A DNA stretch of 64,000 nt, taken from positions 1-64,000 of the forward strand of contig NZ_JAAAYE010000034.1 of NCBI RefSeq assembly GCF_013282575.1, in the 5' to 3' direction. Each line of letters begins with the position of its first letter. Position 1 is the stretch's first letter. The notes beneath the pieces were generated by a model. It made no database searches, had not been told where the DNA came from, and was given only the letters and a program-made list of their open reading frames with translations. Below are positions 44,155 to 53,276 of this stretch, piece after piece. This DNA comes from Paraburkholderia sp. NMBU_R16. Its GTDB lineage: Bacteria; Pseudomonadota; Gammaproteobacteria; Burkholderiales; Burkholderiaceae. The translations under genes and the position numbers were made by a program.

Positions 44155-45822
44155 TCAAAATCCGGCCGCGAGCCCATCGCGCCGGCTGTCGCTGGCGGCC
44201 ACATAGCCGCGCTCCGCGTTGCCATGCTCGAGCTTCCAGATGTACTGGCCGGAGCCGAAATCCATGTACGGATCGTCGAACGCCGCGATCCGATGGCCGC
44301 GCGCCTCCAAGGCGCGTGCCACATCGGGCTCGAACGTCGACTCCAGATCGATCGAGAAATCGCGATTGACCTTCCAGCGCGGGGCATCGCAGGCCGCCTG
44401 CGGCTGCTGGCCATAATCGAGCATGCGTACGATCGATTGCAGATGGCCTTGCGGCTGCATATCGCCGCCCATGACGCCAAAGCTCATCACGGGCCAGACG
44501 TGAGCGCCCTCGCGCTGCGTAACGAACGCCGGAATGATCGTGTGAAACGGACGCTTGCCGCCTGCCACGGCATTGGGCGAGCGCGGATCCATCGAAAAAC
44601 CGCAGCCGCGGTTTTGCAGAGCGATGCCCGCGCCCGGCACGACGACGCCCGAGCCGAATCCCATATAGTTCGACTGGATGAAACTCACCATCATCCCACG
44701 CTCGTCAGCAGCCGAAAGATAGATGGTGCCGCCCGCGCGCGGCATCCCGAAAGCGGGATGCGTGGCGCGGCGCGGATCGATGCATGCCGCGCGCGCGGCG
44801 AGATAGGCATCGTCGAGCAACTCGGCCGGTGAAATCTCCATTGCTCGCGGGTCCGCGACGTAGCGGTAGACATCCGCGAACGCAAGCTTCATCGCCTCGA
44901 TCTGCATATGCTGCGAATCCACGCCGTCGCGCGCGAGCGCTTTCAGGTCGAAGCGCGCCAGTATGCCGAGCGCGATGAGTGCCGCGATGCCCTGGCCGTT
45001 CGGCGGAATTTCATGCACGGTGTAGCCGCGATAGTCTTTAGCGATGGGCTCGACCCATTCGACACGGTAATCGCGCAAATCGGCCGCCGTCAGCGCGCCG
45101 CCGCCATCGCGCGCGAACGCGGCGATTCGCTCGGCCGGCTCGCCTTCGTAGAACGCACGCGGGCCCGATTCGGCCAACTCGCGCAGCGTGCGCGCATGAC
45201 CTGCGAAGCGCACGAGCTCGCTTGGCGACGGCGCGCGCCCATGCGGCATGAACGTTTCGGCAAACCCTGGCTGGCCCTGGAGTTCGGGCACGGCCGCCGC
45301 CCACTTTCCTGCCACGATGTTCGCGACGGCGTGCCCTCGCTCGGCGATCTCGATGGCGGGCGCCATGATGTCCGAAAAGGAGAGCTCACCGAATTTCTCG
45401 CTTAGCGCTTCCCAGCCGGCCACCACGCCGGGGACCGTGACGGTGTCCCAGCCGCGCTTGGGCTGCGCCGCTATGCCTCGCGCGCTTTCGCCATGACGGC
45501 GCCTGAAATAATCGATGCTCCAGGCTGCCGGTGCCACGCCCGAAGCATTGAGCCCATGAAGCGCTTCGCCGTCCCAGACGAGCGCGAACGCGTCGCCACC
45601 TAGCCCGCACGATACGGGCTCGACAATCGTCAGCACGGCGGCGGCCGCCAATGCGGCATCGACGGCGTTGCCGCCCTGCCAGATCATGCGCAGCCCCGCC
45701 TGGGCGGCAAGCGGATGCGAACTCGCCACGACATTACGGGCGAACACGGGCAGACGCGGTGTCGGGTACGGGTTGTGCCAGTCGAAATGCGTCATCTTGG
45801 GTTTTCCGGAATCTGCGTTCAT
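44155..45822 (-). CDS. Gamma-glutamyltransferase family protein
   Basis: 555 residues, an N-terminal nucleophile hydrolase. The autocleavage and nucleophile threonine is Thr366 in GGTIYLSAADERG, followed by SFIQSNYMGFGSGVVVPGAGI. Upstream landmarks include GGNAVDAALAAA and GLGGDAFALVW. No signal peptide is seen, so it is likely cytoplasmic, unlike classical periplasmic Ggt, and its substrate may not be glutathione. An in-frame ATG at 45795 with a similar ribosome site is an alternative start. It is divergent from glpR. Confidence 0.88.
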   Translation of the reverse strand: MNADSGKPKMTHFDWHNPYPTPRLPVFARNVVASSHPLAAQAGLRMIWQGGNAVDAALAAAAVLTIVEPVSCGLGGDAFALVWDGEALHGLNASGVAPAAWSIDYFRRRHGESARGIAAQPKRGWDTVTVPGVVAGWEALSEKFGELSFSDIMAPAIEIAERGHAVANIVAGKWAAAVPELQGQPGFAETFMPHGRAPSPSELVRFAGHARTLRELAESGPRAFYEGEPAERIAAFARDGGGALTAADLRDYRVEWVEPIAKDYRGYTVHEIPPNGQGIAALIALGILARFDLKALARDGVDSQHMQIEAMKLAFADVYRYVADPRAMEISPAELLDDAYLAARAACIDPRRATHPAFGMPRAGGTIYLSAADERGMMVSFIQSNYMGFGSGVVVPGAGIALQNRGCGFSMDPRSPNAVAGGKRPFHTIIPAFVTQREGAHVWPVMSFGVMGGDMQPQGHLQSIVRMLDYGQQPQAACDAPRWKVNRDFSIDLESTFEPDVARALEARGHRIAAFDDPYMDFGSGQYIWKLEHGNAERGYVAASDSRRDGLAAGF

Positions 45823-45927
45823 CTCGATCGATCCGCTGCAGCCGGCCAGTACGCTCGAGAGGGCCCTGTAACCGGCGCGAACAGGCCCTACAATACCCGC
45901 TCTTCAATCGCCGCGCTCAGCCACGCC

Positions 45928-46713
45928 ATGACCCGAGACCCTCGCTTAAGCCTGAACGCCCGCCAGCAGGAACTGCTCGACTGGGTGCAGCGCGATGGCT
46001 TCGTCACCGTCGAGGACCTCGCCGCGCATTTCAACGTGACGCCTCAGACGATCCGTCGCGACGTGAACTGGCTCTCCGACATGAACCTGCTGCGTCGCTA
46101 CCACGGCGGAGCAAGCTTGCCCACGAGCTCGGAAAACGTCTCCTACACGGCGCGGCAACGCATGTTCCATGAGGAAAAACGCCGCATCGCCGCGTTGCTC
46201 GCCTCTCATATCCCCGACCAGGCCTCGCTTTTCATCAACCTCGGCACCACCACCGAGGAGGTCGCACGGGCGTTGAATCGACATCGCGGGCTGCGCGTCA
46301 TTACGAACAATCTGAACGTGGCCAACATGATGAGCGGCTATCCCGACTGCGAAGTGCTCGTCACCGGGGGAATCGTCCGGCCATGGGACAAGGGCATCGT
46401 CGGCGAACTCGCGATCGATTTCATCCGCCAGTTCAAGGTCGATTTCGCGGTCATCGGCACCTCGAGCATCGAGCCCGACGGTACGTTGCGCGACTTCGAC
46501 ACGCGTGAGGTGCGCGTGGCCGAAGCAATCATCCAGCAGGCGCGTACGACACTGCTGGCCGCCGACCACTCCAAATTCGGCCGCCCGGCCCTCGTTCGCC
46601 AAGGGCACCTGAGTCAGATTCACGCGCTGTTCACCGATGCCCCACCGCCGCCCGAAATGGCGGAAACGATTTCGGCCGCAGGTACGCAAGTCTATGTCGC
46701 CGCGGATGAATGA
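45928..46713 (+). CDS. glpR: DeoR-family glycerol-3-phosphate regulon repressor
   Basis: 261 residues. The helix-turn-helix (FVTVEDLAAHFNVTPQTIRRDVN) and sensor domain (LFINLGTTTEEVARAL, TNNLNVANMM, LVTGGIV, AADHSKFGRPA) match GlpR. It should release DNA when glycerol-3-phosphate binds. The ATG at 45928 is preferred; the longer frame overlaps the divergent transferase promoter. TACAAT (45889-45894) is a possible -10. The genes it likely controls, glpD, glpK and glpF, follow after two small genes. Confidence 0.87.
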   Translation: MTRDPRLSLNARQQELLDWVQRDGFVTVEDLAAHFNVTPQTIRRDVNWLSDMNLLRRYHGGASLPTSSENVSYTARQRMFHEEKRRIAALLASHIPDQASLFINLGTTTEEVARALNRHRGLRVITNNLNVANMMSGYPDCEVLVTGGIVRPWDKGIVGELAIDFIRQFKVDFAVIGTSSIEPDGTLRDFDTREVRVAEAIIQQARTTLLAADHSKFGRPALVRQGHLSQIHALFTDAPPPPEMAETISAAGTQVYVAADE

Positions 46714-47056
46714 GCAAAGGCTCGCGGCGTGAGCCAAGGCTCTTATGGCGCGCCCGCCCTGAATGTCGAGCGTCCGCCTACACAGAACGCGTCGGTCCAT
46801 GCTGCGACGCACGCGAAACTTGAAGTAATTTCGCGAAATAACGGGCGCGGGTGAACCGCTTCCGGCCCGGGCAATTGTCAAACAGAATATTTTGAGGGGA
46901 TGATTTGGAGAAGAACGGGCGCTTGACTACACTCCAGTTCCCCGACGCGCTATGGCTGCGCGGTCCGGGTACCACCTGACCTGCTCCCGATAGGTTGAGC
47001 ACGCCGGCAGCCGAACGCCGGTTGCCGAGGCAATTCGATTGCCCATGGAGAGAACG
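46714..47056. other. Intergenic region after glpR
   Basis: 343 bases without a gene. It contains a perfect 12-base palindrome ATTTCGCGAAAT (46829-46840) and a hairpin GGCAAT-TCG-ATTGCC (47029-47043) just before the next small gene. No clear promoter was identified. Confidence 0.4.
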
Positions 47057-47254
47057 ATGCTGAGTCCGCATGAATTCGCCACGTTGCTGCTCGTCAAGGA
47101 TGCTCCCAACCAAGTCGATATGGCCCGAGAAGAGCTCGATGCACTGCTCGAACAACAACTGGTGCGGCTCGAAAGTCTCGCGTCGGGTCTTCAGGAATGG
47201 CGCCTGACCGAGTCGGGCGACTCGGCCATCAAAGCCATCAAACGCTTCTCCTAG
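47057..47254 (+). CDS. Small conserved hypothetical protein
   Basis: 65 residues. GGAGAG lies five bases before the ATG at 47057, which favours this start over an upstream ATG at 47045 or TTG at 47039. It looks like a single winged-helix or helical unit (ATLLLVKDAPNQVDMAREELDALLEQQLVRLE... with LTESG near the end), resembling a DNA-binding wing, but no family is recognised. It is convergent with the lipoprotein gene. Confidence 0.6.
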   Translation: MLSPHEFATLLLVKDAPNQVDMAREELDALLEQQLVRLESLASGLQEWRLTESGDSAIKAIKRFS

Positions 47255-47312
47255 TGCACCCGCAGTGCCGCGCGGCGCGCGGCACGGGTCGCCGCATTTT
47301 CGTCTTTCGACA

Positions 47313-47675
47313 TCAGCCACGCAATGTCGGGTCCACCGCGGCGCGCCAACTGAGCGCCTTGGCGCGCGCGTCGTTGATGAAATCGGCCCAGCCGGTGGAG
47401 GCGCTCGCGCCGCCTGCGGCCAACGTCGCGTGCTCGCGGGCGATCGACGTCTGGAAGCCGCAGTACTCGTTTTGCGACAGCCTGCCATGGCGGTAGGCCA
47501 CATAAGCGTCCAGTAGGGCCGGATAGACGGTCGCCGTCTGCGCGCCGTAATCGGCCGATGCGCCGCACACCTGCTCGAGCGCGCCCAGCGACGGCGCGCT
47601 GAATCCGCCCCACCCCGCGCAGCCAGTCAAGAGCACGGCCGTCACCGCCGCGCCGCGTCGAATCCGTTCAAGCAT
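47313..47675 (-). CDS. Putative lipoprotein of unknown function
   Basis: 120 residues from the ATG at 47675. A short basic N-terminus and hydrophobic run end in the lipobox LLTGC (Cys19 or so), so it should be lipidated and membrane-anchored. The mature part is short, with two other cysteines that might pair. No family recognised. It is divergent from glpD, but the GlpR-like half-sites lie closer to glpD. Confidence 0.68.
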   Translation of the reverse strand: MLERIRRGAAVTAVLLTGCAGWGGFSAPSLGALEQVCGASADYGAQTATVYPALLDAYVAYRHGRLSQNEYCGFQTSIAREHATLAAGGASASTGWADFINDARAKALSWRAAVDPTLRG

Positions 47676-47779
47676 CGTCCACCTCTTCGTCTGTTTCCCG
47701 TGATGGTAGCCTCCCCGCGCGCGGCGCACATCGGCAACCCGACATGTTCAATTCGAGACCGAATACCGCACTTTACTTT

Positions 47780-47829
47780 TTCGATAATGTTCGATAGATT
47801 TCGCAAACGAACACGATAGGTTCGTTTCG
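47780..47829 (+). promoter_or_regulatory. GlpR operator cluster before glpD
   Basis: TTCG begins at 47780, 47790, 47800, 47821 and 47826, so the first three are exactly one helical turn apart; CGAA is at 47808-47811. ATGTTCGATA (47787-47796) matches the E. coli GlpR half-site, and AACGAACACG resembles its inverted partner. The cluster ends 18 bases before glpD. Confidence 0.6.
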
Positions 47830-47847
47830 TTTTCAATCGGAGTCGCA

Positions 47848-49431
47848 ATGGCCGCTGAGGGCACGAGAGCACGGCAACTGACGCAAGGCAGCCCATACGA
47901 TCTGCTCGTCGTGGGGGGCGGGATCAACGGCGCGGGGATCGCGCGCGACGCCGCCGGGCGCGGGCTCAGAGTCGCGCTCGTCGAGCAGGACGATCTTGCG
48001 GGGCACACGTCGTCGTCGAGCACCAAGCTCATTCACGGCGGGCTGCGCTACCTCGAATACAGGGAATTCGGGCTCGTGCGCAAGGCCCTGCAAGAGCGGG
48101 AGACGCTGTTGCGTTCGGCGCCCCATATCATTCGGCCGCTGCGCTTCGTCATGCCCCATATGCCGAATCTGCGTCCGGCGTGGCTCATTCGCGCGGGGCT
48201 CTTCCTCTACGATCATCTCGCACGGCGCGAGCTGCTGGCGGGCTCGCGGGGCATCGTCATGCGTCGGCACCCGGCCGGCGCGCCGCTCGTGGATTCGATC
48301 GAACGCGGCTTCGTCTACTCGGACGGGTGGGTCGATGACGCGAGGCTCGTCGTACTCAATGCGGTGGATGCGGCCGAGCACGGCGCGGCCGTCGCGACGC
48401 GTACACGGCTCGTCAAGGCGGTGCGTTCAGGCAGCGAATGGGATGCCGAACTCGTGGGCGCCGACGGCACACCGTTCACGGTACGCGCGCGCGCGCTCGC
48501 GAATGCGGCCGGACCTTGGGTCGGCACGCTGCTGCACGACGCGCTCGGCCGCGCGGCGCATCATACGGTGCGGCTCGTCAAAGGAAGCCACATCGTCACG
48601 CGGCGCCTGTTCGATCACGATCACGCTTATATCTTTCAGAACCCGGACAAGCGGATCATTTTCGCCATTCCGTACGAGCACGAGTTCACGTTGATCGGCA
48701 CGACTGACGTCGAATACCACGGCGACCCGGCGCGCGTGTCGATCGACGAGGACGAAACACGCTATCTGTGCGAATCGATCAACCGCTACTTCAAACGCAA
48801 GATCTCGCCCGCCGATGTTTGCTGGACTTACTCCGGCGTGCGGCCCCTGCTCGAGGAGGAGGGGGCGGACAATCCATCGGCCGTGACGCGCGACTATCGG
48901 CTGGAGCTCGATGCGCGAGAAGGTGAAGCTCCGCTGCTGTCGGTCTTCGGCGGCAAGATCACGACCTTTCGCAAGCTCGCCGAAGAAGCGGTCGACCGGC
49001 TCGCCGATGCGCTCGGCCGGTCGGCACCGGCATGGACGGCCGGCGCGCCGCTGCCGGGTGGCGACATCCCCGGCGCGCAATTCGAACGGTTCGCCACGCG
49101 GTTCGCAAGCGAACATCCGTGGCTGCCGGCTGAGCTCGCGCGCCGCTATGCGCATGCGTACGGCACGCGCGCGGTGCGCATGCTCGGCGAAGCGCGCTCG
49201 CTCGCGGAACTCGGCCAGCCGCTCGTCCCCGGCTTGTTCGAGTGCGAGTTGCGATACCTGCACGACACCGAATGGGCACGCTGCGCAGACGACGTGCTGT
49301 GGCGCCGCTCCAAGCTCGGCCTGCATCTTCCGGCGGACACGCTGACCGAAGCGAGCGCATCGATCGACGCATGGTTCGCACGCGAGCCGGCCGCGGCGCC
49401 AGCCACGCTGACGCCGGCGCAGCAGCACTGA
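47848..49431 (+). CDS. glpD: Aerobic glycerol-3-phosphate dehydrogenase
   Basis: 527 residues. FAD-binding LLVVGGGINGAGIARDAAGRG (about 19-39), GHTSSSSTKLIHGGLRYLE, and the active-site region YSDGWVDDARLVV identify GlpD. It oxidises glycerol-3-phosphate to dihydroxyacetone phosphate at the inner membrane and feeds electrons to ubiquinone. It is first in the set glpD-glpK-glpF, with gaps of 124 and 142 bases, and is preceded by GlpR half-sites. Confidence 0.95.
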   Translation: MAAEGTRARQLTQGSPYDLLVVGGGINGAGIARDAAGRGLRVALVEQDDLAGHTSSSSTKLIHGGLRYLEYREFGLVRKALQERETLLRSAPHIIRPLRFVMPHMPNLRPAWLIRAGLFLYDHLARRELLAGSRGIVMRRHPAGAPLVDSIERGFVYSDGWVDDARLVVLNAVDAAEHGAAVATRTRLVKAVRSGSEWDAELVGADGTPFTVRARALANAAGPWVGTLLHDALGRAAHHTVRLVKGSHIVTRRLFDHDHAYIFQNPDKRIIFAIPYEHEFTLIGTTDVEYHGDPARVSIDEDETRYLCESINRYFKRKISPADVCWTYSGVRPLLEEEGADNPSAVTRDYRLELDAREGEAPLLSVFGGKITTFRKLAEEAVDRLADALGRSAPAWTAGAPLPGGDIPGAQFERFATRFASEHPWLPAELARRYAHAYGTRAVRMLGEARSLAELGQPLVPGLFECELRYLHDTEWARCADDVLWRRSKLGLHLPADTLTEASASIDAWFAREPAAAPATLTPAQQH

Positions 49432-49555
49432 TCAGCGCGCCAAGGCCCGACAGAGGCTCCAACCGGCGCTGCAATGAACGTTTCACCCGAGGGCCCGCCG
49501 CAAGCGCGTTATCCGCGGCGCATCAAAATCTATGACAACACATGGAGAAGAGACG

Positions 49556-51055
49556 ATGCAGGACCAATACATTCTCGCGCTCGATCAGGGCACGACGAGT
49601 TCCCGTGCGATGCTGTTCGATCGCCACGGCAACATCGTATCGGCCGCCCAGAAGGAGTTCCGCCAGATCTATCCGCAGCCGGGCTGGGTGGAACACGATC
49701 CACAGGAAATCTGGTCGACTCAGGCCGGTGTCGCCGCCGAAGCCGTCACGCGCGCCGGCTTGAACGGAACATCGATTGCCGCCATCGGCATCACGAATCA
49801 ACGCGAAACGACGATCGTCTGGGACCGCGAAACCGGTCAGCCCGTTCATAACGCCATCGTCTGGCAGGACCGGCGCACTGCGGCATTTTGCGACTCGCTC
49901 AAGCAGCAAGGACTCGAACAAACCGTGCGGGCGAAGACCGGGCTGCCGATCGACGCCTACTTTTCGGCGACCAAGATACGCTGGATTCTCGACAACGTCC
50001 CCGGGGCACGCGAGAAAGCGAAGCGCGGCCAACTCGCGTTCGGCACCGTCGATAGTTGGCTCGTCTGGAATTTTACGAAGCATGCGCTGCATATCACGGA
50101 TGTGACGAACGCCTCGCGCACGATGCTGTTCAACATTCACACGCTGCAATGGGACGCGGACCTGCTCGAGGCGCTCGACATTCCGCGCAGCATGCTGCCT
50201 GAAGTGCGCGACTCATCGGAAGTCTATGGGCCGACCGTGACGACCGTATTCGCGTCGAAAATTCCGCTCGCCGGCATTGCGGGCGATCAGCATGCGGCGC
50301 TCTTCGGACAGATGTGCACGCGCTCGGGCATGGTGAAGAACACCTACGGTACCGGGTGCTTTCTCGTCATGAACACCGGCGACAAGCCGATCGAGTCGAA
50401 GAACAACCTCGTCACGACGCTCGCCTGGAAGATCGGCGAGCGCGTCGACTACGCGCTCGAGGGCAGCATCTTCATCGCGGGTGCCGTCGTGCAATGGCTG
50501 CGCGATGGCCTCGGCATCATTCAGCGCGCCGCCGATATCGAAGCACTGGCGGCCAGCGTGCCGCATTGCGACGGCGTCTACCTCGTACCCGCGTTCGCGG
50601 GGCTCGGCGCACCGCACTGGAATCCGCGGGCACGCGGCACGCTCTTTGGCCTCACGCGCGGGACCACGAGCGCGCATATCGCGCGCGCCGCACTCGATTC
50701 GATCGCGTATCAATCCGTCGATGTGCTCAAGGCAATGGAAGCCGACTCCGGCATTCGCATCGGCGAGCTGCGCGTGGACGGCGGTGCCTGCGCCAACAAT
50801 CTGCTCATGCAGTTCCAGGCCGACATGCTCGGCGTGGCAGCCGTGCGGCCCCGCATCAGCGAGACGACGGCGCTCGGGGCCGCTTACCTCGCCGGCCTCG
50901 CGGTCGGCTACTGGGGCGGTATCGACGAGCTGCAAAGCCAGTGGCAGCTCGACCGGCGGTTCTCGCCCGCCATGGATGCGCGCGCCGCCGAGGTCTGCCT
51001 CGCGGGCTGGCAGCGCGCCGTCACGGCGGCCAAGGCCTGGGCCGACGCGAGCTGA
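49556..51055 (+). CDS. glpK: Glycerol kinase
   Basis: 499 residues, normal length. The phosphate loop [15 protein letters not shown] (about 8-22), [21 protein letters not shown] and [14 protein letters not shown] identify GlpK. It makes glycerol-3-phosphate, trapping glycerol brought in by GlpF and providing the GlpR inducer. The ATG at 49556 follows GGAGAAGAG; a TTG-free extension of eight codons upstream is not needed. Confidence 0.95.
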   Translation: MQDQYILALDQGTTSSRAMLFDRHGNIVSAAQKEFRQIYPQPGWVEHDPQEIWSTQAGVAAEAVTRAGLNGTSIAAIGITNQRETTIVWDRETGQPVHNAIVWQDRRTAAFCDSLKQQGLEQTVRAKTGLPIDAYFSATKIRWILDNVPGAREKAKRGQLAFGTVDSWLVWNFTKHALHITDVTNASRTMLFNIHTLQWDADLLEALDIPRSMLPEVRDSSEVYGPTVTTVFASKIPLAGIAGDQHAALFGQMCTRSGMVKNTYGTGCFLVMNTGDKPIESKNNLVTTLAWKIGERVDYALEGSIFIAGAVVQWLRDGLGIIQRAADIEALAASVPHCDGVYLVPAFAGLGAPHWNPRARGTLFGLTRGTTSAHIARAALDSIAYQSVDVLKAMEADSGIRIGELRVDGGACANNLLMQFQADMLGVAAVRPRISETTALGAAYLAGLAVGYWGGIDELQSQWQLDRRFSPAMDARAAEVCLAGWQRAVTAAKAWADAS

Positions 51056-51060
51056 GCACG

Positions 51061-51094
51061 CTCGAACGCGCGGGCCGTGCGTTCGAGAACGTTT
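51061..51094 (+). terminator. Hairpin between glpK and glpF
   Basis: CTCGAACGC (51061-51069) and GCGTTCGAG (51079-51087) form a perfect nine-base-pair stem, followed shortly by four T residues (51091-51094). It may partly terminate transcription between kinase and channel. The arms also resemble GlpR half-sites (TTCG/CGAA), so an operator role is possible. Confidence 0.5.
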
Positions 51095-51197
51095 TGACGT
51101 CTTCATAGCCGCAGCGCGGACAGCCGCTCGATGCTCGAGCAGGCGTTACCGCGCGCAACGTCAACACCGTCAATCTAGCCATTCCGGAGTAACAACC

Positions 51198-51905
51198 ATG
51201 TCTCCTCTCATCGCTGAATTCCTCGGCACGGCATTGCTCGTGCTGCTTGGCAATGGCGCCGTAGCCAACGTGCTGCTCGCGCGCACGAAAGGCAAGGGCG
51301 CCGATCTGATCGTCATCGTCTGGGGCTGGGCGATGGCGGTTTTCGTCGCCGTCTACGTCACCGCGTCGTTCAGCGGCGCGCATCTGAATCCGGTCGTGAC
51401 CATCAGCCTCGCGCTCGCCGGCAAGTTCGCCTGGTCGAAGGTGGCGGGCTACGTGATCGCTCAGATGCTGGGCGGCATGGCCGGCGCGCTGCTCGTGTGG
51501 CTGGCCTATCGGCAGCATTTCTCTACGACCGACGACCCCGATATCAAGCTCGCCTGCTTTTGCACGGCACCGGCGATTCGCAGTGTCGGTCACAACGTGC
51601 TGACCGAGACGATCTGCACGTTCGTGCTCATTCTCGGTGTGCTCTACCTCGCCTCGCCCCAGGTGGGGCTCGGCGCGCTCGACGCGCTGCCGGTCGGTCT
51701 GCTCGTACTCGGCATCGGCATTTCGCTCGGCGGCCCGACCGGCTATGCGATGAGTCCGGCCCGCGACCTCGCGCCCCGGCTCATGCATGCGATCCTGCCG
51801 ATCCCCGGCAAGCGCAACAGCGACTGGCGCTACGCCTGGATTCCCGTTTGCGGACCGCTGGCCGGCGGCGCCATGGCGTCATTCGTCTACATGCACGCGC
51901 ATTGA
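51198..51905 (+). CDS. glpF: Glycerol uptake facilitator, aquaglyceroporin
   Basis: 235 residues with six membrane helices and two half-helices. The first pore motif reads NPV in SGAHLNPVVT, and the second reads SPA in GYAMSPARDLAPR, where E. coli has NPA in both. The selectivity arginine after the second motif is kept (SPAR). It should conduct glycerol into the cell for GlpK. The second-motif Asn-to-Ser change is uncommon but known to be tolerated in some aquaporins. Confidence 0.9.
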   Translation: MSPLIAEFLGTALLVLLGNGAVANVLLARTKGKGADLIVIVWGWAMAVFVAVYVTASFSGAHLNPVVTISLALAGKFAWSKVAGYVIAQMLGGMAGALLVWLAYRQHFSTTDDPDIKLACFCTAPAIRSVGHNVLTETICTFVLILGVLYLASPQVGLGALDALPVGLLVLGIGISLGGPTGYAMSPARDLAPRLMHAILPIPGKRNSDWRYAWIPVCGPLAGGAMASFVYMHAH

Positions 51906-51977
51906 CTGACGACACCGGATGCGGCAAGAGCGGCCCGGGCGGTCGCCGTATCGGGCCCGCTTTCGCACGATGCGTCG

Positions 51978-53159
51978 TCAGCAAACCCGCTCGGGCGCAC
52001 GTTGCGGTTGCGCCGCACGTCTTCCGTCCAACCGGTGCGCGACTACCGTCACGACGAGCGCCGCACCCGTAACTGCCGCGGCCACCCACGGCAACGCATC
52101 GAGCGCGAACCCGTGCGAGAGCGCCATACCGCCGAGCCACGCACCGCCCGCATTGCCGACGTTGAACGCGCCGATATTGAGCGTCGAGGCTAGATGGGGC
52201 GCATGACGCGCTTTTTCGACCACCCGCATCTGCAGTGGCGGTACCGTGGCAAAAGCAGCCACGCCCCAGACGAATACCGTCAGCACGGCAAGGACGGGCG
52301 TGTGGCTCGTCCGCGCAAAGGTAGCCATGACGAGCGCGAGCACGATGAGGATACCCATCAGCGAGGGCATCAGCGCCCGGTCGGCGAGCTTGCCGCCCAC
52401 CGCGTTGCCAAGCGTGAGCCCCGCGCCGAACACCACGAGCACGAGGGTGACGGCACGCGGCGAGAAACCTGTCACCGACTCGAGAATGGGCGCGATATAA
52501 GTGAAAACGACGAACACGCCACCAAATCCGAGCACAGTCATCGCCAGCGCGAGCCAGACCTGCGGCTCCCTGAGCACCCGGACCTCGCGCGCAAGTCCGG
52601 CGGCCCCTGCCCCCTTGCTCTTCGGCACGAGAGCCGCGATGCCGGCGAACGAGAGCACACCGAGCCCCGCGACGATCCAAAACGAAGTACGCCAGCCGAA
52701 GTTTTGTCCGATGAAGGTACCGAACGGCACGCCGAGAACGTTGGCGAGCGTAAGGCCCGTGAACATCAGCGCGATGGCGCTCGCCTGCTTCTCGCGCGGC
52801 ACGAGCGAGGCGGCCACGACGGCGCCGATCCCGAAGAACGATCCGTGGGCGAACGACGTCACGACGCGGGCAATCATCAGCATGCGGTAGTCGGGCGCCA
52901 TCGCGCACAAGGCGTTGCCGAGAACGAAGACCCCCATCAGCCATTGCAAGGCGGCCTTGCTGGGCAGTCGGCTCGTCAGGACAGCGAGTATCGGCGCGCC
53001 GACGGCAACGCCGAGCGCATAGCCCGAGACGAGGAGACCGGCGCGTGGAATGGACACGGCAAGTTCACGTGCGACATCGGGCAAGAGGCCCATGATGACG
53101 AACTCGGTCGTGCCGATGGCAAAGGCGCTCAGCGCGAGCGCGAACAAAGGTAGAGGCAT
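51978..53159 (-). CDS. MFS transporter, DHA1 family (AraJ/YdhP-like efflux)
   Basis: 393 residues with about twelve helices. The N-terminal FAIGTTEFVIMGLLPDVA and the repeated FGxxxGNxxGGKLADR match drug:proton antiporter-1 members such as AraJ and YdhP. The substrate is unknown. It is divergent from a LysR regulator across 117 bases that contain a perfect inverted repeat, so it is probably controlled by that regulator. Confidence 0.87.
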   Translation of the reverse strand: MPLPLFALALSAFAIGTTEFVIMGLLPDVARELAVSIPRAGLLVSGYALGVAVGAPILAVLTSRLPSKAALQWLMGVFVLGNALCAMAPDYRMLMIARVVTSFAHGSFFGIGAVVAASLVPREKQASAIALMFTGLTLANVLGVPFGTFIGQNFGWRTSFWIVAGLGVLSFAGIAALVPKSKGAGAAGLAREVRVLREPQVWLALAMTVLGFGGVFVVFTYIAPILESVTGFSPRAVTLVLVVFGAGLTLGNAVGGKLADRALMPSLMGILIVLALVMATFARTSHTPVLAVLTVFVWGVAAFATVPPLQMRVVEKARHAPHLASTLNIGAFNVGNAGGAWLGGMALSHGFALDALPWVAAAVTGAALVVTVVAHRLDGRRAAQPQRAPERVC

Positions 53160-53240
53160 GGCTATCCTGAAAACGCGGCAATGCGTAGGGCTGGAACGCC
53201 GTATTCTCCGTAGTCGTCATTCATTTGATAATTGGGCTAT

Positions 53241-53261
53241 CGTTTGAAGGATTTTCAAACG
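53241..53261. promoter_or_regulatory. Inverted repeat in the LysR/MFS divergent promoter
   Basis: CGTTTGAA (53241-53248) and TTCAAACG (53254-53261) are perfect inverted arms spaced by five bases. The element lies 15 bases before the LysR start and about 80 before the MFS start, as expected for a LysR-type recognition site. Confidence 0.55.
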
Positions 53262-53276
53262 GAATCGAATAAAGTC

